The notes: a model not told the origin generated them from the letters alone. Counted from the first letter of the stretch, positions 44,101 to 57,559 are shown. The stretch is 64,000 nucleotides of DNA from Strigamia acuminata (GCA_949358305.1 OX442315.1:31522427-31586426); one strand, 5' to 3'. Numbers and translations are program-made.

Positions 44101-46010
44101 TTATCTCATCTCACCCTCTTTTTTTTTTCTTCTTTTCTCCTTTTTTGGAAGAATAATAGAAAGGTGAGGGAAAAAAAAATACACACCCAGTTTTAGGGAT
44201 TCCATTTTTTTTTTGTGTCAAGAACACCTGGAAATTTCTTAAAGGGATGTTTACACTCGGGTTGGTTTTGCAACTGGAAATTAAATTAAATGATTAAATA
44301 GTGGGGAGATGGAAGGTTAATAAAATTGCGAAATGTTGCGAAATAAAATAAATGTGTGGAGGGATTTTAAAGGGGGGAGGAGGCAAGAAAAAAGTTGAGT
44401 TTTTGGAAGGGGAGTTGGGGTGAATGTTCGCAAAAGGGACCAGGGGGGTTGGGTGTCATGGGATAGTGTGTCTGGAGTCTAGATTTTGAGTTCAGGTGTC
44501 TAGAATATATGAAAATTTGAAAATGTGAGCTAATAATTGAGTAATGGTTGGGGAAATTCGGGGGAAATTGAATTTTGGGAGAGAAATTTAAGTTTTAATC
44601 GTTTTAGACACTCGCGTCTGTGAAATTTCGCGTTCTGTTGGTTCTAGCTTGCGATTGAGATTGAATTTTAAGTAATAAAAAGTGCAATTTTTGTTTAATC
44701 AATCACCTGGAGTGGGAAATGCAAAGGAATTGTAAATGTGCCGCCATAACGAGTGAGTCTTGCTTCGAAAATGCGTTTTTGATGTCGTTTCTAGTCTGTA
44801 ATGCGGCTAATTGCATTTCGTTGCTGTGTATGCGCGGAGACGAAACGAGTTATTTCGGCGCCCTTTTCTCGTGTTAAGGTACATCTGGTTATTTATTTGG
44901 ATTTTTTTTTTGAAATTAATAACTTGTTGCTCTTTTTCTCTCTATCTTCTTAGGTTATTACACGTGTTTCTTTTCCATTATTATTTCTTGTTCTTTTTTC
45001 TTTTTCATTCATTTTCTTTTTTTCTTTTCTCATTTGCATCTTGGCCTCGTTTGTGTGAAATTGGATATTTTTTTCTCGTTTTCTTTTTTCTGTTGTTTGG
45101 TTCGTGTTTGCTTTGCATATTTTTTCTTTTCTCTTTTGCAAAACTTTCTTTTTGTAGGATGTGCACAATTTTCTTAGGTTGATGTCGAATGAATCTGTCG
45201 GAAGAGGTTGATGCCAAATCGGATGTAATCGGAAGGAAATTTTTTTTTTTTTTTTATTATTTGCCATTTTTTTTTCTTATCAAATTTATGTGAGATGGCA
45301 GATATCATTTTGATTTAAGGAATTCTTAACAGGGATTTACTACTGGTAATTGCAATTTATTTTGACGGTTTTTTTTTTAAATATATATTTATATTTAATA
45401 TATTTATTTATTTTAGTCTTAGCGTAATTATTTTTTATGTTTTTCTCAAGTTTATGATTACTGGCAGTATCAATCAGGTATTAAAATCTACCGCGCGAAC
45501 ATCGGTGAGATTTCGAACTTTCCGTAGCGAAAAGCCGAAAACTTTACTTTATATAGGAAAATGCACTTTTAAATAAAGTCGATCTAGGCTCTAGGGAGAG
45601 GTGGTGAAGTTGGAGAAATGTAAGTGTAAGTAGGAGAAAAAAAGAAAAGAGAAAAAAAAAGTCTCATGAAAATTCATCATTTGGTCCATTCTTCCAAGTT
45701 AAGTTAGTTGGCTCCCTTCAATTTTTGACTCCATTGGAGCGAAAGAAAAATAAACTATTGAGGTTATTTATTTTAAAAAAAATATCGGTTTAATAAAAAC
45801 TTAACGGATTAGATGTGATGAAATTAAGAAATTAGGTCTATGCACCTATTTTAAAAAAAAATAATTTATAATTGGGCCTAAGGTGATTATAAATTAAGCC
45901 TACATTTATTCTCATTAAAACCTCATTGAATTTTCATTAAGCCAACAGTTTTATAATTTTTTTTATACTTTTGACTTAACTTTTTAAATTTCTGAAATAT
46001 TTTGGCCAAC
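41176..46010. other. Putative intron sequence
   Basis: Mostly AT-rich. A CT-rich then CA-rich tract lies at 41935-41995, an ATT microsatellite at 42545-42570, and a member of the dispersed 28-30-base motif at 45453-45480. A GTAAGT after CACTTGTTTC at 41501 could be a donor, but no supporting exon was found. Confidence 0.3.
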
Positions 46011-46019
46011 ACACTCACA

Positions 46020-46340
46020 TGACTAAACCCCTTCCCCTCCCTTTGCAGTCTTCACCCCAAAAAAAAAAGATGGCGGAATGGAGGTTGGAAAATTGGCCAG
46101 TGGCGGTTTCCGCTTGAGCGAGTGTCCGTCGGCGTTTCTTGTTCGCACAGGACCCAAATGAACGCTCGAATGAACTGGAAGCAGTGGCAAAGAGTAGAAA
46201 TGTGCGTCTCTCACTTGTGTCCCACACACTTTGTGGCGGTGGCCAGTACTGTGAGGCAAATGCCCACGCCATTTCGCTTCAACGCTCGCCTCCTACATCC
46301 GATCCATTCCACGAACCATCTCCACTCCCTGATTATCATT
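46020..46340. promoter_or_regulatory. GC-richer island, possible regulatory element
   Basis: About 300 bases of clearly higher GC in AT-rich DNA, with AAGATGGCGG at 46067 (YY1/Pho-like GCCAT core). Several overlapping frames are open on both strands, as expected from composition; none has a recognisable product. Confidence 0.25.
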
Positions 46341-47149
46341 CCACAAGAACGCGACGCACGAAAAAAAAATATATATATTTATATATATATATTTTTTTTA
46401 AATTTTAATTATAACGCGGCATTTTATAATTATATTTAAAAAGAAATTTTTTGCCAGGCCCAAAAAGGGTGTGGTTGATCAACGGATTAAAACTGAAGTT
46501 AAGATCCATCACTTACCGCTTGTCTGTCAATCAATTTGACCCCAAATGGTTTTACTCTGAGTAAGACTTAACTGTGCTGTCATGGCAACCATCAGCATCG
46601 AGTTTTGCAAATTGAATTGCAGCTTTATACATAGAAAACGGCTTTTCGAAATGATGGATGAAAATGGGTGTTATGGAATAAAAATTTGAAAAAGGGGAAA
46701 GAAAAAAAAATATATTTTCCATTTATTTATTTACTTATTTTCTTGTTTTTTTTATTTTTTTTTTGGTGCTGAAATTTGAGAAATTGTGTTTTGTACTGCG
46801 CATGAACTTTGACTCTCGAGCAGACACAATTAAGCGGAACTAAAAGCGCTTTGAATTGTTTGAACAGAAAGAAATGAAAGGCAATTTTCGACTGATGCTT
46901 CCTTCGTTCCCCCCTTATTTATTTTTTTGGATTTCTCTCGAGGTTCCAGCTCATCCCTCGAACGACTTTGCTTCCGTGATTGGCACGAGTTAGACGCCAT
47001 TTTATTTTTATGCTCGTCACGTGCCTTCATTTCCAGGGTTTTGGCATCTTGTGACAGCACGCAGTCATCTTTTGATGCTCCAGAATGCGCCAGAATTGGA
47101 AGGAAAAAGGGGAGTCGAGGAAGGGATAAAAAGAAAAGGGTTGTAATTA
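46341..47149. other. Putative intron sequence
   Basis: Contains an ATATATATTT tract at 46365-46400 and T-rich DNA. No gene. Confidence 0.3.
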
Positions 47150-47420
47150 CTCAGCTGTGACGTTCCGCTTGGGTAATTGCACTGGTTTTGCGGGGGGAAA
47201 AAATGAGTTGATGTTCGGGAGAAATTTGGAAATTGTCACCAAATATAAGAGGACGGTCGCGGGGGCTGGGGGAGTGTCTCTCACGCGCCGCTGCGCCGCA
47301 AACCGCACGCGGGGGTGGATGTCTATGGGGGCCTCTGGCCTCGCGCCAACTAGGGGGTGGTGCGGGAGGATGCGTCTCTCTAAGGTGTCGCGCGTGGGCA
47401 ATAAAATTTCGCTTCTTCCT
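47150..47420. promoter_or_regulatory. CpG-rich island, possible regulatory element or promoter
   Basis: The most GC- and CpG-rich patch of the right half (CGCGCCGCTGCGCCGC, GCACGCGGGGG). Open frames here run on several strands and follow from composition. It could be an internal promoter or enhancer. Confidence 0.3.
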
Positions 47421-50400
47421 CGTGTGGAAGTGGCGGTTGTGAGGGCGAAAACAAAAAGATGTGAAATGATGGCGAATAAAAATATGTATGGAATGGAGGG
47501 TTGTGGTTTGGAGGGTTTTAAAGGTTTTAAAGGTGGGTTTGTGTTAGTGTGGAGGCAATGAGCAACAAATGTGTGATTTTTGAGAAATTTGGGTTGGTTT
47601 TTGATTTAAAGTTGCTGATTCAAGGTGTGTTTTTGTGGCTAGAACATCTGCTGGCGATGTCTGAGTTGGTTTTCTGTGGTTTTCCCAGTTCTCGGTGGAA
47701 ATGGAAGGTCGGGTCCTTTAAAAATGTCTCGCAGGGCACTCCTTAGAGGCAATAGTCTGTGCTTTTGTGGGGTCTTGGCTGTGTTTGACAAAATCCAAAT
47801 TTGACTTAATCTAATCTGAATTATTGATAATAATGTCACTCATTTCTATAAGCCGCGTGTAAAGTCAATAGGTGCGTTCACGTCAGCTTAAATGTTTTAA
47901 GTTGATTGCCTCGTTTTCATTTCAGGATGTGACGGTGTTTAAGGCGTATTTTACTTGAGTTAGTTCGTTTATTTTGCGCATTTCATTTAGAAATTAGACT
48001 TTCTAAAAGTTACAACTTCTACATAAGTGGTTCAAGTGTGAACTAGGCATAAGTCATTTATTTCACTTATTGCACTTTCTCGGAAAAAAGCAAACAGCAA
48101 AATGGATGTACGGTGTAGCGGTGATTTTGAATTTTTCTTTTCGGGTGTAAGTTTTGAGTAGGGGGCAGGTGGGCTTTCTGACCAGGTGGTGAATGGATAT
48201 TGAACTTGGAAAGTTCGATGACTTGAATTGGGATTTTTGCGACAAAAGGACTTGAATATGAATCCCCTCGTCTTCCTTTTGCTTCCCCTTCCTTCATATT
48301 CCTTAACTCTGTTCTTTTCACCCTCCCAATCCCCATTTTCGAGTCCCTTTAGAAAATTCCTCAATTGTCATGCTTCGGAGATATGCATTAAAGGAAAGTT
48401 AAAGGAAACAGGTTTTTCTGAAAGTATAAAGTGAAATAAAGAGGGAGGTATATCTGATAAGGGGGGAAGTGATAGATTAAGTAAAAGTTTGGGATAAAAG
48501 TGAAATATTTTCGATGGAAAATGGAAATGGTGGAGGGGGAAAAAGTTGGTGCAAAATCCTATTATTTGTTCTCGTCTTGAAAGGGTTAAAAGGTGAGTTA
48601 GAGTGAAGTGATTACGAGTTAGTGGGCACCAATCCAAAGCTAGATTAATGATTGGGACCCAGAATAATCCTTTTAGCCGCGTTGTGGGTAGGTCAGACCC
48701 CTGTTGGAGTGTCCTTGAGTTGATCATGTGAAATAAGACTCAAGTAACTTCTTAATTCCAAGGTAAAGTTAGGTTCAAATCCATTGGTGACTTCATTCGA
48801 TCAGACGAGGTGTTCACAGTCGCGATTGGACTGAAGGAATCAAGGTGCTATCGATTTCGAATCCTCCTTTTTCTCAAAAGAGTAATAATGTGCTAGGAAA
48901 TGCAGTAATTAATTGATGGATGCTTTGTCCAACAGCTGGGACATCTACATGTTAAACCAATGGGGATTTATTAAAGTATCGATGGCTCCGCAATGTCGCT
49001 AAAGACATCTGTAATTTTCTCCCAAGTTGGGATTTATGGTAAGCTTGTCATCAACATCTTATAATCCACTTTTCAATTGTGAGCAGTAGTTATTTGTGTT
49101 CAGAATTGTTTTGAAATGAGTAAAAGGTGTAAAATTTGATGAAGATTCACGCGCAACAAACGGTTTTGCGATTGTTTTAATCGTTTTTCTGGGAAGCCAA
49201 TTTTTGCGGGTGGTTTTGTATTTATGAAACGCACCTTATCATTATTTGTATTGAATATTAGTGCACATTGTTGTGAGGATTTAATTTTTTAGTTTGTTTG
49301 TTGTTTTAATTATATTTGTGTCAATTGGTTTTTTTTTGTCTGCTATAAAATATCTATTCCCAAAGCTTTTCGCTAAGAAAATATGATGATCATAAAAACA
49401 ACATTGATGGCATCCTTGGTAGTAAAATTCCAACTCTGATTAAAGAAGAAACAGATGGAGTTTTTGTGAGAAAAAAAAAATATTACTTCTTATATTTTCA
49501 CTCTGAAAGAGAAGTAGAAAAATACTTTGAGATTATTTGCAATAATCATTAGCAGAATGCATTTTATACTGTATATTCGGCGGGTTTTGGATAGTCAAAA
49601 CGTGACTCTTGGTCCTTTAAAGCAAGAAACAACGGCTGTTGAACCGCGTTGGGTAAAACCTGCTTCGCTCTCCACCTGTCCACACTATTTAGACTACAGT
49701 GTGCGCCCGGTAACTTGATGCCACATCCAAACTGCGCATCGCATTCTGCACGTGCATTTATCATGGCGATTGACCAGCTCGTTGCTCAAAAATAAAATAT
49801 TTCGGTGCCACGATGTCAATTACTTTTGTTAATGAGTTTATTAGGCCTAATATTAAACTTGACACTGCTAAATAACGAGTGAAATTGGGAAATCGCCTGC
49901 TCAAATTGGGATGCGCAGTAGGAATTTGGTAGTATGCACGAAGCAATTTTTGGCAATGTTGCATTTTTTTTGTAATGCACTTAGCACATGTAACCGTGTA
50001 GGGAGCGCTAATTGTGGCGATTGGATCTGTATTCATCCAGCATGCGAGATCCAATCAGAACGATGTGTGGATCCTACGGGTACATGTAGTGTTTAATCCT
50101 TTGAGACTCACTCCGCAATAAATCATTCAATCGTTACCAATCCAGATCAATATCCCGGCATTGTAAACAGCAAAATATATGAGAAAAAGTGGGAAAAAGT
50201 GGCACGTTTTGTTTGTGGGTTTTCCAAACTTGGGTCTTTATAAAAGTGTCATTCTCCAGGGCTGAAATGATATGTGTTGTGTTTTTGTCCTTTTTTGTAT
50301 GGATTGTCAGTTGTCAGTTTTTGTTGGGTTCTTGCCCAAAGTGTTGCGAGGTGGCAGCCTATTGCGATAGGTGCTGTCACTTTGTAATCAATAGCCAGAG

Positions 50401-50966
50401 GCAATTTCTCTTGTTACCCATTATTTAGACCGTAAAGTGACACAGTAGATGAGAATGGTTCCTCGTCCTCTATACTCTATTTTTAACTTGATCCTAAATG
50501 TCATTGGTTAACGTGGGGGACTACTTGAGCCGACTATTAGTGAATCTGTGCAGCGCTAAGTAAATAGGCGGAAACATTTTTAAATAAATGTGTAATCCCA
50601 AACACATGTTTGAAAGCTGCAATTAATTAAATGTAATTAAATGCTATGTTGATACAGGAAGTAAAAGCGGGGCACAATTATTTCTTAAAGATTATTTTGC
50701 ATGCACAGTTGTGATTTTGTTTGAATTATGCATTTGGCTAACAATGAGAATGGATGGTATTTATTTTTAGGCCTAAACTCCGTAGGTTAACACGAGAAAA
50801 AGTGAATGTGAGTTTGTGACAGCAGCACGTTTCTTTATGAAGAGTGTTTGAGATTTTTGATAAGGTGCACTTGAGAGTGGGATGTTATGGAGACCTTTTG
50901 ATATCCTCTTCAAAGTGTATAGTCCTCTATATCTTTTTTTTTTTTTTTTTTTGGTATTTATTTATG

Positions 50967-50998
<32 letters not shown>

Positions 50999-51640
50999 AT
51001 CAGATGTCAAAAAATGACATTGTAGATCATTGAGCTTGAGCTTCAATATGTCCTTGATGTCTTTAAATGAAAAAAGCTTATCCCAATTTGCGCTGAAGAA
51101 GCAAAATGAAGGTGGAACAGGTTAGGTATAAGGAATTGGGGGGGGGTTGGGAGTGACGACAAAAAAAATCTGAAAAATGGAGGAGGTTTAATTACATATC
51201 GATCGAATGGGCAGTGATCCCTTGCAATGGGGTGCTCGTGGTTCTACAGAGAATCGACGGAGTTTTCGGCTTGCAAACGATGGGGAAAAAATCAGCGGAA
51301 TAATAAAAAGTTTTTTTTTTATTGTTTTAATTTTTATTTTTTTTTTAGACAATTAAAATATCAATTTGAAATAATTATTTCTATTTTTTTATGTTGACGC
51401 AATTGTGGTACAAGTACAATTATTATTTATTAATTTTTTTGGGTTTGTTTGTGGAGGAAATCAATGTTATTAGATATAAGGATAAAAATTTAACGATGAG
51501 GTGATGTAAATAATTGAGTTTGGAAGAGTGGAATGAAGGAATTGGGAAAAAAAGCAACAATGTATCAAGATTCATTGTTTTAGAGATTTTTTTGTCACAT
51601 TTCATTAATACAATGCAACAGTGTGATTGATTTTCACAGC
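47421..51640. other. Putative intron sequence
   Basis: No coding exon recognised. It contains dispersed repeat family 1 copy 2 (49845-49905), poly-T at 50937-50996 and a G9 run near 51130. Confidence 0.3.
49845..49905. repeat. Dispersed repeat family 1, copy 2
   Basis: Counterpart of 35151-35210 in the same orientation, sharing GCCTAATATTA and CACTGCTAAATAAC in order. Confidence 0.6.
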
Positions 51641-51644
51641 GAAT

Positions 51645-51815
51645 GCATTTATTTTTCAACAATTAAATAAAATGGAAAGATGCATTTATTTTTTAACAAT
51701 TAAATAAAATGGCAAAATGCATTTATTTTTCAACAATTAAATTAAAACGTCAGTAGGCATTTTATTTCAACAATTAAATGGCGAAATGCATTTATTTTTC
51801 AACAATTGCAACATT
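51645..51815. repeat. About 42-bp minisatellite, AACAATTAAAT type
   Basis: Four units of ATGCATTTATTTTT-CAACAATTAAAT with AAAATGG spacers, slightly diverged. Confidence 0.85.
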
Positions 51816-52490
51816 TTAAACACGACTCGAAAGCGAAGGCTGAAGAAAAAAAGAATAACAATGATGTTAAGAGAACACAAATTAGGCATAGCAGTCGGAA
51901 TGACTCGGCGGTCTCATCCCATTACATGGCAAAATGAATATAGCCGGCGTTCTTTTTTTCTCCTTTGTTTTATGTCGAGATGGAAAAGGTTAAAGAAAAA
52001 AGTCACTGTTGATAAAATAGGTTTTGACTCGTTGCTGGCTCCGGGGACGAATCCAATTTAGGAGTTGGATTTTAAGTTGGAGTTGATTCAAGGGTGAGCG
52101 GACAAGTCTTGTCCACTCGTATTTCACGATGCCAAACGGGCAGAGTCTTTTATTGCCGCGCAACCGCACAGCGAAAAGGTGACAAGTGGGAAAATGGACA
52201 TTGAGAGTAGAAAGTGAAAGTGAAAAGTTTGAGTTTTTTCCTTGGATGGGGGAAAGGGGAAGGGGAAATGAAAAATGGAGGGGTGGAGGGGGTTAGTGGG
52301 TTTTGTCCACCATTACATAATGACATATTCGCTCCCAAAGGTACTTGTGAGACTTGCTTTGTGAGCTTAGATTGTGTGGGAATGTACGAGGATTAGGTCA
52401 GTTTGAAGTTTGTTGCTAAGCAACGCTGCCTTGCTAGTGCAATAGATTTTTTTTGAACATTTAACAGTGTACGGTTACACGTAACTATAT
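51816..52490. other. Putative intron sequence
   Basis: No exon recognised. Purine-rich (GGGGAAAGGGGAAGGGG) near 52250. Confidence 0.3.
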
Positions 52491-52499
52491 CTTGTTGTA

Positions 52500-52985
52500 G
52501 AAATATTAACAATGGTTTAAACAATCATTTTTACTCTTAATAATGGTCTGAACAATCATTTTTACTCTTAACAATGGTTGGAACAATCATTTTTACTCTT
52601 AACAATGGTTTAAACAATCATTTTTACTCTTAAGAATGGTTGGAACAATCATTTTTACTCTTAACAATGGTTTTAAACACATGTTTTTACTTAACAATGG
52701 TTTAAACAATCATTTTTACTCTTAGCAATGGTTTTAAACAATCATTTTTGCTCTTAAGAATGGTTTTAAACACACGTTTTTACTTAACAATGGTTTAAAC
52801 AATTATTTTTACTCTTAACAATGGTTTAAACAATTATTTTTACTCTTAAGAATGGTTGAAACAATCATTTTTACTCTTAGCAATGGTTTTAAACAATCAT
52901 TTTAGCTCTTAAGAATGATTGAAACACACGTTTTTACTCAACAGAGATTTAAACAATCATTTTCAAAATTAACAATGACTGAAAT
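52500..52985. repeat. 31-bp minisatellite, AACAATGG type
   Basis: About 15 units with 31-bp spacing at the left end (unit starts at 52511, 52542, 52573). Each unit has ACAATGGTTTAAACAATCA followed by TTTTTACTCTTA. Units diverge toward the right. Confidence 0.92.
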
Positions 52986-54150
52986 GCGAATTAGTACACT
53001 GCAACAATAGTTCTAACAGTCATTTATAAAAATGAGAAATGCAACAGACAAGAATAGATCGTTGCAGGTTTTTTTTCTTCTTCAAACCACCATTAATTAA
53101 AAACGTAAGCATTTGGAAAATTGCATTTCCACATTGTTGACGTTGTAGTTGCATCATCTGCAATTCAGAACGCAGGCCGGAAAAGAGCATTTTAAAAACG
53201 GGCACTTGCGAAATGGGATTTTTTTTCCCTTCTGTTAAATCCTCGGAAACGTATTCGAAAGAAATGTCGTTTGATTGGACTGAAACTGAAACAAATTAAT
53301 GGAGATTGGAGTTTGAAGCGGTGGTGACACGCATCGTTTGTGAGTCTTTGATGCGACGGCATTTTCCAATTGGTTTCTTCTTGTCCATTGGAACGTGCTC
53401 CCACTGGTGCTTCCTCTCCATTAAGTTGCATGGTCGTCGTGGGAGTGGAATTGTGAAGGGAGGGGGTGTTGGGAGTGTGCGACGGGATGAGATGAGGCGT
53501 TGATGAGATCAATCGAACCCCGATCAGTTGCGGACGTGGCTCGTCAGCGGTCGCCAATTGTGCTCTCCTCCTCCTTCGCCATGATGGTGCTCCTGAGGCA
53601 ATTTCTTCGAGTGACGGCTGTCACGTGCTTCTCTGGCATTACGTTGTAATATCTTTTTTTTCTCTGTTGCTTTTTCGTGATGGGTGACGGGGCGCGGGAA
53701 CTACATGTTGGGAATTTATTTTTATGATTAAAGATTCTGCAATGGGCTGAAAAATGATGACAATTGCACGAAAAATTGGACGTTTTCAACCTTTGTGACG
53801 TCAGAGAAGGGCGAGGTGGTGGCTGGGAAGTGTTGGAGTTGATTTATCAAAGAAATTGTGGAAGGGATCTTAATAATTGTAATAATTAACGTGGTCAGTA
53901 CGTGCCACTTAGCACTAGTCAGGGACAACTGACAAGGTCTGAGTGCACAGGCTGGTTCGTATGAGCTCTGCAGTGCAATGGTTTCCATTCACTTAGCTAA
54001 TGTAGCTTTTTAAATAATGAAAATGTAGGAAAATAAAATACGTATACGTTCAAACAATGCAAACAGTATGAGGATTTTTTTAACTATACTAACATCCATT
54101 TCGATCAATCATTTGAAATTATGTACAAACAAAACAAATCTGAATGAAAT
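52986..54150. other. Putative intron sequence
   Basis: A more GC-balanced part lies at 53300-53620. No coding exon with splice support found. Confidence 0.3.
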
Positions 54151-54154
54151 ACGG

Positions 54155-54475
54155 TATGCACTTTTTTTGGTTTTGGAACAATTTGAATGAAATAATGCAC
54201 TCGTCTTACTTTTTAAACAATTTAAATGAAATAATGCAGGTTTCTTACTTTTTAAACAATTTGAATGAAATAATGCACTCGTCTTACTTTTTAAACAATT
54301 TAAATGAAATAATGCACTCGTCTTACTTTTTGAAACAATTTGAATGAAATAATGCAGGTTTCTTACTTTTTGAAGCAATTTGAATGAAATAATGCACGTG
54401 TTTTACTTTTTAAACAATTAAATAATGCAGGTTTCTTAATTTTTAAACAATTTTAATGAAATAATGCACTTTTTT
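54155..54475. repeat. 39-bp minisatellite, AAACAATTT type
   Basis: About eight units of TTTTTAAACAATTTGAATG plus AAATAATGCACTCGTCTTAC. A 39-base unit (13 codons) explains the open frames on both strands, which encode only a repeated peptide. Confidence 0.92.
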
Positions 54476-54499
54476 TAATTTTTTTTTTACTGATTTGAA

Positions 54500-54550
54500 C
54501 AATAAAATCCAGTATAATTTTTTTTATGTTTAATATACTGGATTTTATTG
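54500..54550. repeat. Hairpin with 17-bp arms
   Basis: CAATAAAATCCAGTATA at 54500-54516 is the exact complement of 54534-54550, with a 17-base T-rich loop. Each arm carries AATAAA or its complement. Confidence 0.85.
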
Positions 54551-57550
54551 AGGAATTCTAATGAAATGAAAAACTGTGGCCATGTATTCAGCGTTCCCTC
54601 AGCGACCATCAGACAGGCCAGGTGTGGAACTTGAGCCAATGGAGAAGAAGACACGAGATTTTAAGTGTTAAAAGGGTTGGTTTTTTGGTCGCCTCTCGAG
54701 TCCAGTTTGGTGTCCAGAAGCTTTCCCCTTTCTTTGTGCCAGCAAAGGGTTATGGGTTTTCCCAGTAGCAGACTCCTCTCTTTTTTCGCTTGTTTATGCA
54801 AAATGGGTATCAAAGGGTTGAAGGCAAAAGGCTCATTGAAGGTGGGTTGGGGCACGGAGCTGGCTACTCCAACTGTTCATTAGGGGTGGTGGTAGCTGGC
54901 TCCTTTTCAAAACAACATGGCCACGCTTTTAGGCCGGCTTTTGTTCGCTTCGCATCTTGTTGAGCAAGACCAACAGCACTGAAAGGGTTATGGATGGGCT
55001 GGGAAAAGGGCCCGGTGGACAAGGGCCACAAAGAAAAGGACCGCTTGAAAAACTTACCCCACAAACTGGACTCAAAGTGGCTTTTGTCTGAGGAATTGAA
55101 AAGGGAAGTTTTCGTTTTCTTCCGTACGTTTCAAAGGATTGGAGTTTTGTTTTGCTGACCCTAGTCCACTCAAGCTGTCCGGTTCTGTCCACGATTTTTT
55201 CTTGTCTGGGCGCTGTCAATGGAGTCTGAGCCTTTTGATTGAAGTATAAGGGAGGGGCAAAAAATTGGTGGCAGTGGACTGGGATGGGATGAAAGGGTTG
55301 AGATGATGAAAGGAGTAAGGGAGAGAGAGATGGGTCTTTGTCTTAGAGGATCAAAAGGGTTGTGCAAGAGTTTGGCTAAAGTGTGTATTATAAATTAATG
55401 CAAGAAAAGGGAACAAGGGTAGTAAAATGTTCATGAATGGTGATGGGAGTGGATGTTGCAAGGAACCGGAAGTTTTGAATAAGGTAAGAATATGCTCGAT
55501 GATTATGTTATCCTATGGGTTTTCGGCTTCCATATATTCTCACATTGATTTTTTTTTCGCCTGCACTTTTTAAAGTTACCGGCTTTGGCGGAGAGAGAGA
55601 AAGATGATGGAATATTAAATTTGAACAAACAGTAGGCGAGTTCAGAGTCATTTAGACTAAACAGCGTTTTAAACAACTTATTTAAACTGCACTTTGCGGT
55701 CATAATCAGAAATGGTCGCAGTAGGCATGCGCACGACATTTAAACGACAAATCATGTTTAACTGCAAGTTAAATGCGCATAGTTAAGTGGTGTATAAACC
55801 ATTGTTAGAGTCCTAATGATGAAAAACAGGACATTGTTGCTGTTTATTTTACGAAGGTTTATTTTATTTGTGATTGTTGGTGAAGCTGTTTTAAACAATG
55901 CTAAAAAAAGAGTAAAATTTTATGAAACAAAGCGCCATTTTGAGAGGTTAAATCTGGGAGGCCATGCAGGGAAACATACTTTATAAAATAATAAAGATTG
56001 TGCTTATTTTTTGAATTATATATAGACTGTAGCTTTTAAAGGATGACGTGATGTATTTTGAATTTGGTTGTGACATGATGGCGATTTTTGATGGGCTGTC
56101 AACAAGTCGATTTGGAATATGCAAAATATTCAGGGCCTGTATTTTGTGTTTGGTTTTTTTTTCAGGTTTGACTTCCCCTCTTTTTATTTTTATTACATTG
56201 GGGGTTTTTTTCTTAGTCTGAGAAAGTCTTGTTGGGTGAGCTTTTAATGTCGTAATGGAGTGTAAGGAAAAATCGATAAGGTACGGTATTTTTGAGTAAT
56301 TACCTTATGTAAAATAGCACTTAGATTTGCATGGGGTTTGGATTGTGGTTTGTGTGCATATATATGTTTGACAGGTCAATAATATATGAAACAAGCTGAT
56401 TAAAGCGCGCCATTGTATATATTAAGAGTGTCAAAAGGTTTAAACTATTGCATGGTATATGTACTTGCAATGTGAAATAATTGCAGATCTGGAGAATATA
56501 TAATCTGTAAAATACGTTGCAATGAATAATTTTATAATTTTAATTTTATACAATTTGCTCAATTGTCTTGTATATTTATCTGCCATTTACAAAGATTTTA
56601 TGGATACTTATTAAATATCATTTTCTTATCAAATATTATTGGAAATTATTGCAGATAAATTTAATTAAAAGTCAGTAAAAACAATCAGACTCATTTTTAA
56701 TGTTGAAAAATGATTTTACGAACATCAAATAAATAAATAAATACAGTCTTTACATCGTATTTACTTGACTTTCCGGTAAAGTAAATATGAAATTTCAAGC
56801 AGTGAATAGAAAGTGAGAAGTACTTGTTGTTTTAGTTAGTTTTTTGTGCTACAAATATATTTCAGAGCAATGAATGAGCGAATGCTGCGAGTAATCTTCA
56901 CAGTTGGATACCATTTCGATTTCAGCAATATACCAATCTATGCTTGACTGAACAGACATATGGTTCAAGAGTAGCGTGTGACGTGACGTGGTAGGTGATG
57001 GATTCTGATGTAATGACGTGTAGGTGAGAATGAATGTTGAGCGTAATGGAAGGTCCGGTATAGAAGAGGAAAGGGGAGTTCGAAATTTGCACTTGTCACG
57101 TTATTTATCTTTTCCTGTTGTTTCGATTTTCTTGGAAGTGTTATTTTTTTTTTAAAAAAAAAATTATTTATGGGAAAATTGTTTTCTTGTAAGTTTTAGT
57201 TTCAGTTTATAATGGTGTTTGTGATAATCCTTTGTACTGTTTGGATAATTAACTTCCTGCCGTGTTTTGATGGCTTTTCCGGTTTATTAAACACGTGAAT
57301 CATTTTGGAGGGGAGAAGATTTTTCGATAAAGTTTATCAGTTGTTGATTGGATGTGGAGTGAAATGTATTTATGATGAGGAGGAGCACCTTGAATTTTGA
57401 TGGTCAGTTGTGATAGGATTTAAGTTGTCTCGTGTGATTCATTATTGATGAATCAGCATGTGATAACTTATGGATTTTTGTGGGGGATTTATCGATTGTT
57501 GTGGTTGATTGAAAGAAAATTGAAAAATTGGTGCAACTTGAGATAAAAGA
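54551..57550. other. Putative intron sequence
   Basis: No exon recognised. Five or more AAAGGGTT motifs lie within 54668-55364. Dispersed repeat family 2 copy 2 is at 55655-55790. Confidence 0.3.
55655..55790. repeat. Dispersed repeat family 2, copy 2 (uninterrupted)
   Basis: TAAACAGCGTTTTAAACAAC continues directly into TTATTTAAACTGC and on to GGCATGCGCACGAC. It serves as the empty-site counterpart of 38275-38960. Confidence 0.65.
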
Positions 57551-57559
57551 AATTTGGAA

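Noticed and set aside
44811-45182. 123-codon plus-strand frame rich in Phe, Leu and Ser
   Set aside because: It is a product of a T/C-rich tract and has no ATG-linked or splice-supported structure.
46015-46439. Overlapping open frames on both strands
   Set aside because: They arise from a GC-richer island with few stop codons in several frames; no frame has coding-like residues over the others.
47157-47561. 134-codon frame in the CpG-rich island
   Set aside because: Composition-driven; other frames are also open and no family motif is present.
54144-54378. Open frames encoding repeated NNLNEIMHSSYFL-type peptides
   Set aside because: They come from a 39-bp minisatellite; the frame stays open only because the unit is a multiple of three.
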